NCBI RefSeq assembly: GCF_001544515.1 | Contig: NZ_FCOL02000037.1 | Location: forward strand, 1 to 56,725 | Direction of reading: 5' to 3' | Source of the DNA: Caballeronia terrestris | GTDB lineage: Bacteria > Pseudomonadota > Gammaproteobacteria > Burkholderiales > Burkholderiaceae | DNA: 56,725 nt | The notes under the pieces: model-generated | Told to the model about the DNA's origin: nothing | The model's input: the letters and a program-made list of their open reading frames with translations, nothing else | Databases searched by the model: none | Translations under genes and position numbers: made by a program | In this document: positions 17,546 to 25,723 of the stretch, one piece after another | Layout: each line of letters starts with the position of its first letter | Position numbering within the stretch: position 1 is the first letter of the stretch

Positions 17546-18031
17546 TTACGAGCGCTCGTTCCAGCTATCGGTGTGGATGATGTTGCCGTCCTTGTATGAC
17601 CACGTAATCTTCTCGTAGCGCAGTTCGATGTCTTCGAGATGGTTGTGCTTCTCGAACGACGGGTTCTTGATGTCGAGCATCTTCGGCTTCACTGCGACGA
17701 CCTTCACGTTGTCGAGCTTCGTGTTGAAGTACTCCTCCTCCTTGCCCGCATCGTCGATCTTGTACCACTTGATCTCAATCGACTTCAGCGTCTGCCCGCT
17801 CGTGACGGCCTTGTAGAGATACGGCGTGGAGGCGTCGGTTTCCTTCGTGAAGGTGATCGGCGCATGCACGCGCGTGCCGGTCAGCTTGCCCGTGTTGTTG
17901 TCGGTCGGAATGTTGACGCCGTGATTGAACTCGACGATTTCGACACTGCCTTCGCGTCCATTGACCGTGACCGAGCCCTTGATGTCGGCGCCGCCATCGT
18001 CCTTGATCCACATGTATGCCGGAATAGCCAT
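17546..18031 (-). CDS. hcp: T6SS tube protein Hcp (TssD)
   Basis: Hcp forms the hexameric inner tube that is fired from the cell, and it can carry small effectors. The 161 residues show the family opening (MAIPAYMWIKDDGGADIKGS), HAPITFTKETDASTPYLYKAV and an ending with the conserved TWSYKDGN region. A GGAG site lies eight bases upstream. The gene has hairpins on both sides (18065-18085 and 17507-17533), which fits its need for much higher expression than its neighbours. Confidence 0.95.
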   Translation of the reverse strand: MAIPAYMWIKDDGGADIKGSVTVNGREGSVEIVEFNHGVNIPTDNNTGKLTGTRVHAPITFTKETDASTPYLYKAVTSGQTLKSIEIKWYKIDDAGKEEEYFNTKLDNVKVVAVKPKMLDIKNPSFEKHNHLEDIELRYEKITWSYKDGNIIHTDSWNERS

Positions 18032-18064
18032 TTCTATTTCTCCTTGGTGGGTTGCAGCAAAAGT

Positions 18065-18085
18065 CCCGAAGCGCCTTGCTTCGGG
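18065..18085 (-). terminator. stem-loop with T run ahead of hcp
   Basis: CCCGAAGC and GCTTCGGG form a perfect 8-bp stem with a 5-base loop in the 66-base gap between the OmpA-like gene and hcp. On the minus strand the stem is followed by ACTTTTGC, which is intrinsic-terminator-like. It could lower read-through into hcp, implying a separate hcp promoter, or protect a processed hcp 5' end. Confidence 0.6.
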
Positions 18086-18097
18086 GAGGATTCGGGT

Positions 18098-19714
18098 TCA
18101 CGGAACATCCGGAACCAGCGTGATCTCGACGCGCCGGTTGCGCGCGCGGCCTTCAGGCGAGCGGTTGTCGGCGATGGGGCGCGTGTCGCCGTAGCCCTGA
18201 ATCGCGAACGCCGATGCGGGCGTCGCGGACGCTGCCATCAGCCAGTCGCGCACGGCGCTCGCGCGTGCGATCGACAGGAGTTGGTTGCTTGCGGCATCGC
18301 CGATGTCGTCAGTGTGGCCGGCGATGAGGATTCGTTCGCCGCGCTGTGCGTTGATCATTTCCAGCGCGCTGACCAGCGCGCGCGTCGAGCCGGGATTGAG
18401 TTGCGCGGGACCGCTGTCGAAGAGCGACATGCTGTCGAGCGTGATGATCGAAGGCCTCGGTTCGTACGACGCAATTGTCTGGTTGAGCACAGGCAACAGC
18501 GCCGCGCCGCGATACATCCCGAAGCTCAGGCGCAGTGGTACGCCTGTGCGCTCGTGTCGATCGAGCCGGTCTCGATCAGCGATGAGCGCGGAAAATGCTT
18601 CGCGACGCGCGGCGTCGTTGCTGGCAGGCGTGCTTGCATAACGCGTGAGGTTCACACCGATCTGATCGATGAGCGCCCGATTGTTCTTCCCTGCGCCCCA
18701 GCACGCGAGCGCCACGGCGCAGGCGAGTATCGCGATCGCGTGGGCGAATGCGCGCAGACGCGGCGGAACCCACGCGCGTTCTGGACATGCCTCGATCAGC
18801 GGCTCAGGCAAGGACCACGGTGTCTCCGATCCGGTGAGCGGTGGCAGGACGAGATGCGTGAGCGATCGCAAATGCGCTAGCCATGGCGAAGCGGGCTGGC
18901 TCGCGGCGCCGCAGTCGATCCAGGCCGCGCCGTGCAATAGCCACGGTGCGGCGGGCTGGCGAGGGTCCTGCAGCACGCCGTTGACGTACCGCCAGGTCCA
19001 GTCGATCAGCGACGCAAGACCCGCAGCGCGTGGTTCATGCCGCTCAGCTTCGGCTGCGTGGATGACGGCGTCGAACTGGCTGACCGCTGTTAGCGGCGCT
19101 TCGGCGGACAGGCCGTACCAATGCGGAGTCGGGCCGTTCTCTTGCGTGAGCCGCTGATACACCGCCAGATAGCCCGGCACGCGCGTACCGAGCAAGCGCG
19201 TCGTATCGCTGAGCGCCTGCCGATGCACGCGCAGCATCTGCGTGAGCGAGTCGTGCGTGTGGACATCGGGCGCGAGCGTCAGCACGACGCCATCGAGCGG
19301 ACGATCGCCGCGCCACGCTCTCGCTGCGAGCGCGAGATCGGGCAGGTGGCGCGGCTTGTCCACGCGCATCCAGATCGAGCTCGCGCCGACATGGACGTTT
19401 CGTCCGTTCGCGAAGAGATGTGCGAGCGCATCGCCGAGCACCATGACGAGCGGCATGCGAGAGCGCAGTTCATCCGGCAGATCGCTGACCGCCCGCGATG
19501 TGCCGAGCGCTGACAACGTCGCGGCGTTCTGTTCCAACGCGCGCCGCACGCGCATCGTGTGCCACGCGATCAGGGCCGCAGCGGTTACGACTATCGCGAA
19601 CGTGACACTCCACGCGATGCCACGGCTCAATGGCAGGACCGCGAGCACGACAGGCACCGCGAGTAGCGCGGCAAATACGACCAGCGCGCGGAACGGGTAA
19701 GCGTGGGTGTTCAT
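18098..19714 (-). CDS. T6SS-associated OmpA-family membrane anchor (TagL-like)
   Basis: This 538-residue protein has two N-terminal membrane helices (about residues 9-29 and 33-50), a long middle region and a third helix around residue 325-345. A classical OmpA/MotB peptidoglycan-binding domain closes it (GHTDDIGDAASNQLLSIARA, GYGDTRP, GRARNRRVEI). The TssL here ends at its membrane helix without a peptidoglycan-binding domain. This separate protein therefore probably anchors the TssJLM membrane complex to the cell wall. ATG 19714 overlaps the tssL stop by four bases; the longer open frame upstream lies in shadow sequence. Confidence 0.82.
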   Translation of the reverse strand: MNTHAYPFRALVVFAALLAVPVVLAVLPLSRGIAWSVTFAIVVTAAALIAWHTMRVRRALEQNAATLSALGTSRAVSDLPDELRSRMPLVMVLGDALAHLFANGRNVHVGASSIWMRVDKPRHLPDLALAARAWRGDRPLDGVVLTLAPDVHTHDSLTQMLRVHRQALSDTTRLLGTRVPGYLAVYQRLTQENGPTPHWYGLSAEAPLTAVSQFDAVIHAAEAERHEPRAAGLASLIDWTWRYVNGVLQDPRQPAAPWLLHGAAWIDCGAASQPASPWLAHLRSLTHLVLPPLTGSETPWSLPEPLIEACPERAWVPPRLRAFAHAIAILACAVALACWGAGKNNRALIDQIGVNLTRYASTPASNDAARREAFSALIADRDRLDRHERTGVPLRLSFGMYRGAALLPVLNQTIASYEPRPSIITLDSMSLFDSGPAQLNPGSTRALVSALEMINAQRGERILIAGHTDDIGDAASNQLLSIARASAVRDWLMAASATPASAFAIQGYGDTRPIADNRSPEGRARNRRVEITLVPDVP

Positions 19715-20376
19715 TTCGTTCTGGCGGCGAGCAGGCGCGAGACTTGGGCATCGAGTGCATGCCCACAGGCGAACCAGACGAGAGCCGCCACGACGCACGC
19801 AAGCCCTGCAATGGCCCACGGCGAAACGTGCCGCAGCGAGCCGAAGCGATTGCCGCCGCCGGTATCGATGATGAAGTTCGGTTGCGCAGCCGGCCGCGCT
19901 TTGGCGATCTGTGCATTGAGTGCCTTCATCAACGCAGCGCGTTCGTGCTCGTTATCGTCACGCGCGTAGCGTCCACGAAAACCGAGGCCCAGTATCGCGG
20001 CATAGCATTCGAGCAGTTCAATGTTCGACGGCGTTTCGCGCATGCGCACCGCGAGTCGTTCATAAATCTCTTCGCCGGCGTTGTGATTTCCCGAGCGTTC
20101 GACCTGCAGCGGATAAGCATCCCATTGCGAGCGTCCGTCGAGTGAAAGGTGCTTCATCGCCATCTCGTCGAGTAGCCCGCATTGCGCATGGACCGCGTCT
20201 TCCTTCACGTCGCGCGGAACGTGGCGGGCTTCGAGCGATGCATCGAATTCGTGAACCAGATGCAGACAGCGTGTGCGCAGGTTCGGCACCGAATCGGTCG
20301 TAGCTCCTTGCGCAAGCAGCGATACCTGCAGCGCGGTGTCGCGCAGCAGGGCGCGCATCGTGGATGCTTCGCTCAT
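19711..20376 (-). CDS. tssL: T6SS membrane complex protein TssL (DotU-like)
   Basis: TssL is an inner-membrane T6SS protein of the DotU family. Most of its 221 residues form a cytoplasmic hook domain (LVHEFDASL, DEMAMKHLS, ERL and LLECYAAILGLGFRGRY motifs). A single C-terminal membrane helix follows (WAIAGLACVVAALVWFACG), then a short periplasmic tail. There is no OmpA domain, which is supplied by the next gene. It overlaps tssK and the OmpA-like gene by four bases each, so the three are translationally linked. Confidence 0.93.
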   Translation of the reverse strand: MSEASTMRALLRDTALQVSLLAQGATTDSVPNLRTRCLHLVHEFDASLEARHVPRDVKEDAVHAQCGLLDEMAMKHLSLDGRSQWDAYPLQVERSGNHNAGEEIYERLAVRMRETPSNIELLECYAAILGLGFRGRYARDDNEHERAALMKALNAQIAKARPAAQPNFIIDTGGGNRFGSLRHVSPWAIAGLACVVAALVWFACGHALDAQVSRLLAARTK

Positions 20377-21722
20377 GACGTCAGCACCGCGTAGAGCTCG
20401 AGCGATGCCTCCGGCACGGAAGCCGGCAGATAGAGCTGGCAGGCGCGTGCGGCGAGCATGCGCGCGTGTGCGGGATCGCTGGCATCGAGGGCGAAGTACT
20501 GGTTTTCGAGGCGCACCGGAATCGCGGCCGGCACCCGTTGCACCGCTTTCAAAGGGATGCCGGCAAGCGCCGAGTTGACGATGTGTTCGATATCGTCGGG
20601 CGAGCCGATCTTGCAGAGCTTCGGAATCTGCTCGATGAGCTGGAACGCGGGCAACGCGGCATTCACCGACAGGTAATAGTCGGCGCCTTCGAGCAGACGG
20701 TCGTCCTTGAACTGACCGGTCCAGGACGTCGCGCTCTTGTGCGTCAGGCCAATCGGAATGACGCGCGACGGAATGATCGCATCGAGCAGGTCGCGGATCA
20801 GCGCTTCGAGCGTCGTGAATATCTCATCCTGCTTCGTGTGTTCATACGGCGGGATGGCGGTGAGCGCCGTGCCCGTGGAGAAGGTCATCAGCGCGCCGGT
20901 CAACGTCGCCAGCACGTCGTACAGGCGCTCTGGCGGCTGGTTCGGATGCGTGCCGAGAAACGACAGCCGCGGCCAATGTGTATGCATGCAGTGCAGCAGC
21001 CAGAAGAGCGAAACATCGGCGACACCGAACTCCGCGATCTGGTCGATGCGTTCGCTGCGTCGCGCGGCGAGGGCCGTGCTCTTTGCGAGCAGGATGTCCG
21101 AAAGACGCGCGACGCGTTTCCGATGGCGTTCATGCGCGACGAGCGTGAGGCACGGCGGCACGAACGCGCGGTCCAGCTCGAACTGGCCGCGCGCACCGCG
21201 CACGAGCCGTGCGATCGGGCACACGACATCGTCCGCATGCGGCTCGAAATCGAATAGCAGATGCACGGCCTGACGTTCGACCGACAACTCCTCGACGCCG
21301 GTTCCGTTCAGGTCGGGCACTTCCACGAACTCGCGAAAATAGCGACGCGGACGCGAAAGCGTTTCGTCGCCGAAGCGGCAGTTGCTGCCGTCGGCGTTCA
21401 GCAGCGGCAGCGCCGCGAGCACGGTCACGCTTTGCACGTCGGCAGCGATGTCGCGCGAAAGATCGCGGGGACGGGGCAGCACATCGGCCACCGACGTATC
21501 GACGAGCGTTCCATCCGGGAAGCGCAATTTCAGGCGCGTGAGCGTGAGCCGGTTCGCGGTGAGCGTGTCTTCGTCGAGTCGAACATCGATGATTCCCCAA
21601 GGCTCGGCGATGGCGAGCGACGCAAATTGCCGGTTTGCCGCATTAAGCCATTGTTCCTGTTGCTGAAAATGCTGTGGCGTGAGAATCAGCCCCTCGTGCC
21701 AAAGCGGCTTGAAAGTCCGCAT
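20373..21722 (-). CDS. tssK: T6SS baseplate-membrane adaptor TssK
   Basis: TssK trimers connect the baseplate to the TssJLM membrane complex. The 449 residues begin with the family hallmark (PLWHEGLILTPQHFQQQEQW) and include FWLLHCMHTHWPRL and a C-terminal head domain with FALD and LYAVL. It is the first gene of the minus-strand arm and starts 520 bases from the divergently transcribed tssB. Confidence 0.95.
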   Translation of the reverse strand: MRTFKPLWHEGLILTPQHFQQQEQWLNAANRQFASLAIAEPWGIIDVRLDEDTLTANRLTLTRLKLRFPDGTLVDTSVADVLPRPRDLSRDIAADVQSVTVLAALPLLNADGSNCRFGDETLSRPRRYFREFVEVPDLNGTGVEELSVERQAVHLLFDFEPHADDVVCPIARLVRGARGQFELDRAFVPPCLTLVAHERHRKRVARLSDILLAKSTALAARRSERIDQIAEFGVADVSLFWLLHCMHTHWPRLSFLGTHPNQPPERLYDVLATLTGALMTFSTGTALTAIPPYEHTKQDEIFTTLEALIRDLLDAIIPSRVIPIGLTHKSATSWTGQFKDDRLLEGADYYLSVNAALPAFQLIEQIPKLCKIGSPDDIEHIVNSALAGIPLKAVQRVPAAIPVRLENQYFALDASDPAHARMLAARACQLYLPASVPEASLELYAVLTS

Positions 21723-22241
21723 AACGACTAATCGCTTATTTTTTGGTTTATCGAATAATGGGCATTTTAAACATGAACCATGCGGACTCGTCTATTATTG
21801 AGATAAATATCACGATTCTGGATGCGTCTCCAAATGTTCGGAGCATGTATCTTATTTAAGATATTTTGAGGGTGTGTCTGAGATGTTCTGTGACTTAGGA
21901 GCTCTCTGGCTACTCGCCCAGGCTTGATGACCGGGCGATTTCTGCGCCTCAAGACGGTAAGCCCTTAGGCAGCTTGGACAGCATTTAAAAAAAGCGAATT
22001 ATCTCGAAATTATTTTTGTTTCATCTCAATATAATCAATGTCTTTGCGCTTGACGAAAGTTGGCTTCGCCTGATCTAATAAAAATAAAAAGGAGTGCAGC
22101 AACGATTCTCCCGCGATTTCGCAACGACGCAGGTTATTTTTAAAATAGCCGGTTAATCGGATTTTTCAAGTGAGCATGGCCGCGCGTCGTGGCGGAGTCG
22201 CTTGCGTGTCGTATAACCATCGATAAAGGAAAAGCCGAACC
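21723..22241. promoter_or_regulatory. AT-rich divergent T6SS control region
   Basis: This region of 519 bases between tssK (minus) and tssB (plus) is visibly more AT-rich than its surroundings, with several A or T runs. No gene is supported. On the plus strand a perfect TATAAT lies at 22030-22035 but has no good -35. An imperfect inverted repeat (GGTTATTTT/AAAATAGCC, about 22133-22151) lies in the tssB leader. Such regions are common targets of H-NS-type silencers in T6SS clusters; that is inference. No regulator gene is present in the cluster. Confidence 0.6.
22050..22079 (+). promoter_or_regulatory. candidate sigma-70 promoter for tssB
   Basis: TTGACG (22050-22055) and TCTAAT (22074-22079) are 18 bases apart and each matches the consensus at five of six positions. 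Transcription would start roughly 155 bases before the tssB ATG. Confidence 0.45.
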
Positions 22242-22757
22242 ATGTCAGAAAGTTTCCAAAAAGAGATTCCCAAGGCGCGCGTCAATATTTCGCTGGATTT
22301 GCATACAGGCGGGGCGCAGAAGCGCGTCGAGTTACCGCTCAAGTTGCTGGTCGTGGGCGACTACAGCGCGGGTCAGGCGGCTGGCGCGCTTGCCGATCGC
22401 AAGAAGATCGACGTCAACAAGAACAACTTCGATGCGGTGCTAGGCGATCTGAACCCGCAGGCGCGCATCAACGTGCAAAACACGCTGGCCGGCGACGGAT
22501 CGGACATGACCGTCGCGTTGAACTTCAAGTCGATGAAGGACTTCGAGCCGGAGCAGGTGGCCAGGCAGATTCCCGAGTTGCAGACGTTGGTGGCTGCGCG
22601 CAACCTGCTGCGCGACCTCAAATCGAACCTGCTCGACAACAGCACGTTCCGCCGCGAGCTGGAGAAGATCGTCAGGAACCCGGCGTCGACGGAAAGCCTG
22701 CGCGCGGAGCTGGAGAAGATCGGCACCACCCTCGTGCCGCCGGTGGCCCATGACTGA
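22242..22757 (+). CDS. tssB: T6SS sheath protein TssB (VipA)
   Basis: TssB is the small subunit of the contractile sheath. The 171 residues include the N-terminal KARVNISLDL, PLKLLVVGDYS, the central DLNPQARINVQNTL and a C-terminal ELEKI helix. The start follows an AGGAAAAG site. It is the first gene of the plus-strand arm and lies 48 bases before tssC. Confidence 0.96.
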   Translation: MSESFQKEIPKARVNISLDLHTGGAQKRVELPLKLLVVGDYSAGQAAGALADRKKIDVNKNNFDAVLGDLNPQARINVQNTLAGDGSDMTVALNFKSMKDFEPEQVARQIPELQTLVAARNLLRDLKSNLLDNSTFRRELEKIVRNPASTESLRAELEKIGTTLVPPVAHD

Positions 22758-22805
22758 ACGCGCCCTCGCCCGCTAATCAAACTGACAACGCACAACAGGA
22801 AGACC

Positions 22806-24344
22806 ATGTCACGCAATGAAGCCCAGGCGCTCGGCGCCGAGACGGTCACGCTGGAAAAAGACGGCCCCAGCGTCTACGCGACGCTCTTCGAAAAGATCAA
22901 TCTGAAGCCTGTCGCGAGCGCTCGTCCGCTCGAAGCGTTCCAGGACAACGACGCGCTCGCCGAAGCGCCGACCGACGAGCGCCTGTCGCGCGCGGTGAGC
23001 GTGTTCCTGAAGATGGTCGAGGGGTCGAGCCGGCCGGTGGATCGGGTGGACAAGTCGCTGCTCGATTTTCATATCGATACGCTCGATCAGAAGATCAGCC
23101 GCCAGCTTGATGCCGTGATGCATTCGGACCAGTTCCAGCAGATCGAATCGGCGTGGCGCGGGCTCAAGTTCCTCGTCGACCGGACGGACTTTCGCAAGAA
23201 CGTGCGGATCGAATTGCTCGACTGCTCTAAGGACGCGCTCCAGCAGGACTTCGAGGACACGCCCGAAGTGATCCAGAGCGGCTTGTATCGGCACACGTAC
23301 ATCCAGGAATACGACACGCCCGGCGGTCAGCCGATTGGTTCGATCATCTCGAACTTCGAATTCGCCAACTCGCCGCAGGACATCGCGTTGCTGCGCAACA
23401 TCTCGAAGGTGGCGGCGTCCGCACACATGCCGTTCATGGGATCGGTCGGGCCGAAGTTCTTCGGCAAGGAAACGATGGAAGAGGTTGCCGCGATCCAGGA
23501 CATCGGCAACTACTTCGATCGCGCCGAGTACATCAAGTGGAAGAGTTTCCGCGATACCGATGACGCGCGCTATATCGGCCTGACGATGCCGCGGGTGCTG
23601 GGCCGTCTACCGTACGGCCCCGATACTGCGCCGGTGCGCGCCTTCAACTATCAGGAAGCGGTCAAGGGCACTGATCACAGCCGCTATCTGTGGGTCAATG
23701 CGTCGTTCGCTTTTGCCGCGAACATGGTCAATAGTTTCATCAAGAACGGCTGGTGCGTGCAGATTCGCGGGCCGCAGGCGGGCGGGAAGGTCGCGGATTT
23801 GCCGGTGCATCTGTACGACCTCGGCACCGGCTATCAGCCGAAGATTCCAACCGAAGTGCTGATCCCCGAGACGCGCGAATTCGAGTTTGCCAATCTCGGC
23901 TTCATTCCGCTGTCGTTCTACAAGAACCACGACTTCGCGTGCTTCTTCTCGGCGAATTCGGCACAAAAGCCCGCGCTGTACGACACGAAGGAAGCCACTG
24001 CGAACAGCCGCATCAATGCGCGTCTGCCGTACATCTTCCTGCTTTCGCGCATCGCGCATTATCTGAAGCTGATTCAGCGCGAGAACATCGGCACGACCAA
24101 GGACCGTCGGCTGCTGGAGATGGAACTCAATAACTGGATCAAGAACCTCGTCACCGAGATGACCGATCCGGGCGATGACTTGCAGGCTTCGCATCCTTTG
24201 CGTGAGGCGAAGGTGACGGTGGAAGATATCGAGGACAACCCGGGCTTCTTCCGCATCAAGCTTTTCATCATTCCGCACTTCCAGGTCGAAGGTATGGACA
24301 TTGGGCTGTCGCTCGTGTCGCAGATGCCGAAGGCGAAGAGCTGA
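22806..24344 (+). CDS. tssC: T6SS sheath protein TssC (VipB)
   Basis: TssC is the large sheath subunit and pairs with TssB. The 512 residues show the conserved ESAWRGLKFLVDRTDF, GSIISNFEFANSPQD, MPRVLGRLPYG and CWCVQ-like GWCVQIRGPQAGGKV motifs. The end (GFFRIKLFIIPHFQVEGMDI) is typical too. An AGGAAG site lies just before the ATG. It is intact, so the sheath should be functional even though the spike gene that follows is broken. Confidence 0.96.
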   Translation: MSRNEAQALGAETVTLEKDGPSVYATLFEKINLKPVASARPLEAFQDNDALAEAPTDERLSRAVSVFLKMVEGSSRPVDRVDKSLLDFHIDTLDQKISRQLDAVMHSDQFQQIESAWRGLKFLVDRTDFRKNVRIELLDCSKDALQQDFEDTPEVIQSGLYRHTYIQEYDTPGGQPIGSIISNFEFANSPQDIALLRNISKVAASAHMPFMGSVGPKFFGKETMEEVAAIQDIGNYFDRAEYIKWKSFRDTDDARYIGLTMPRVLGRLPYGPDTAPVRAFNYQEAVKGTDHSRYLWVNASFAFAANMVNSFIKNGWCVQIRGPQAGGKVADLPVHLYDLGTGYQPKIPTEVLIPETREFEFANLGFIPLSFYKNHDFACFFSANSAQKPALYDTKEATANSRINARLPYIFLLSRIAHYLKLIQRENIGTTKDRRLLEMELNNWIKNLVTEMTDPGDDLQASHPLREAKVTVEDIEDNPGFFRIKLFIIPHFQVEGMDIGLSLVSQMPKAKS

Positions 24345-24355
24345 GAGTCGCCGCC

Positions 24356-25723
24356 ATGGGTTCGATGACCTTACCGACGCAGGCTTACACCTTAAGTCTC
24401 GCGAAGCAGCCCGCGCCGTTCTCAGTGCTGTCGTTCGAAGGGCGCGAGGCGATCAGCGAGACGTACCGGTTCGCGATCGAATTCACAAGCGCGCGGGCCG
24501 CGATTCCTGTCGCGGACGTGCTCGGCAAGCCGGCCAGGTTCGCGATCGAACCGATCGACACCAACGCCGGGCTGCCTGCGGAACTCGTCGCGCGGCTTGC
24601 CAGGGAACCGGCGCGGCTCTTCAACGGCATCGTCACGGCGTTCGACGAATTCGGTTCGTCGGCCGATGAAACGCGCTATCGCGTGGTGCTCGAGCCGCGT
24701 CTGTCGGATCTGAAGCTCGAAGTCGCAAGCCGGCTGTTTCAGAACCAGACGGTGCCTGCGATGATCGAATCCGTGTTGCGCCACTATGGTTTTATCGCGA
24801 TCGATTTCCAGTTCAAGCTGCGCGCCAAGTATGACAGCCGCGAGTACAACACGCAGTACGGCGAATCGGCGCTTGCTTTCGTCGGGCGCATCGCGGCCGA
24901 TGAAGGCATCTGGTTTCGCTTCGAGCAGACGGCCGAGCGCGAGGTGATCGTGTTCGGCGACGACCTCGATGCGTACGCGCGCGAGCCGAAGTTGAACGCG
25001 CCGTATCGCGAAGAAGGGGGCACGGGGGGCCCGGGTGTGGAATCGGTGATGTCGCTGAGCGAGCATCGTACGCGTGTGGTGCAATCGGTGACGGTGGACG
25101 ATTACAACCATCGTGCGGCGGGTGTGGCGTTACTGGCTGAAGTCAACGCGGCGCGCGATGATGGAACCACGGCTGGCAACCAGTATCGCTGGGGCGAGCA
25201 TCACGCGACGCCCGAGGCGGGCAAACGTGTCGCGACGCTGCGGCATCAGGCCGAACTGGCGCGTCAGGTGGTTTTCGAAGGCGCGGGCAACGTGATCGGC
25301 ATGACGCCGGGCGCAGTGTTTCGATTCAGCAATCGCCAGCTTGCCAACGCCGAGCATGGTCTGTTGCTGACGACCGCCGTTCATCGCGCTTCTCGCAAGG
25401 AAGCGTATACGTGCGCGTTCACGGCGATTCCTTCGGATCGGATCTATCGGCCTCTGGTCGATGCGTCGGCGAAACCGAAGATCACCGGCATTCTTCCTGC
25501 GCGCGTGATGTCGCCGGATAACTACAAGTACGCGTATCTCACGCCGCAAGGCTGGTATCGCATTCGGTTGCCGTTCGATCTCGATACGTGGAGCCCGGGC
25601 GGCACGAGCCGGCCGGTGCGGCTCGCGAAGCCCTATGCGGGGCGGGATTATGGGCATCACTATCCGCTGATCGATGGTACCGCACATACGCCGGGATGTC
25701 CGATTGCGACATCGACATCGTGA
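24356..25723 (+). CDS. vgrG: T6SS spike VgrG (TssI), 5' half, cut by inversion
   Basis: VgrG trimers form the puncturing tip. This part covers the gp27-like head (from YTLSLAKQPAPFSVLSFEGR) and the start of the gp5-like region, up to GRDYGHHYPLIDGT at about residue 441. The frame then runs into foreign sequence and stops 13 codons after the crossover point (25680-25684). The missing gp5 needle and DUF2345 half lies on the minus strand at 31050-29899. Joining the two at CCGCA gives 827 codons in one frame, reading LIDGTAVAVIFTEGDP, the family sequence at that point. As it stands the product lacks the trimeric needle and is unlikely to form a tip. Confidence 0.92.
   Translation: MGSMTLPTQAYTLSLAKQPAPFSVLSFEGREAISETYRFAIEFTSARAAIPVADVLGKPARFAIEPIDTNAGLPAELVARLAREPARLFNGIVTAFDEFGSSADETRYRVVLEPRLSDLKLEVASRLFQNQTVPAMIESVLRHYGFIAIDFQFKLRAKYDSREYNTQYGESALAFVGRIAADEGIWFRFEQTAEREVIVFGDDLDAYAREPKLNAPYREEGGTGGPGVESVMSLSEHRTRVVQSVTVDDYNHRAAGVALLAEVNAARDDGTTAGNQYRWGEHHATPEAGKRVATLRHQAELARQVVFEGAGNVIGMTPGAVFRFSNRQLANAEHGLLLTTAVHRASRKEAYTCAFTAIPSDRIYRPLVDASAKPKITGILPARVMSPDNYKYAYLTPQGWYRIRLPFDLDTWSPGGTSRPVRLAKPYAGRDYGHHYPLIDGTAHTPGCPIATSTS

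Noticed and set aside
24356..25723. A naturally short VgrG
   Set aside because: The missing half is present, intact and in the right phase on the other strand.
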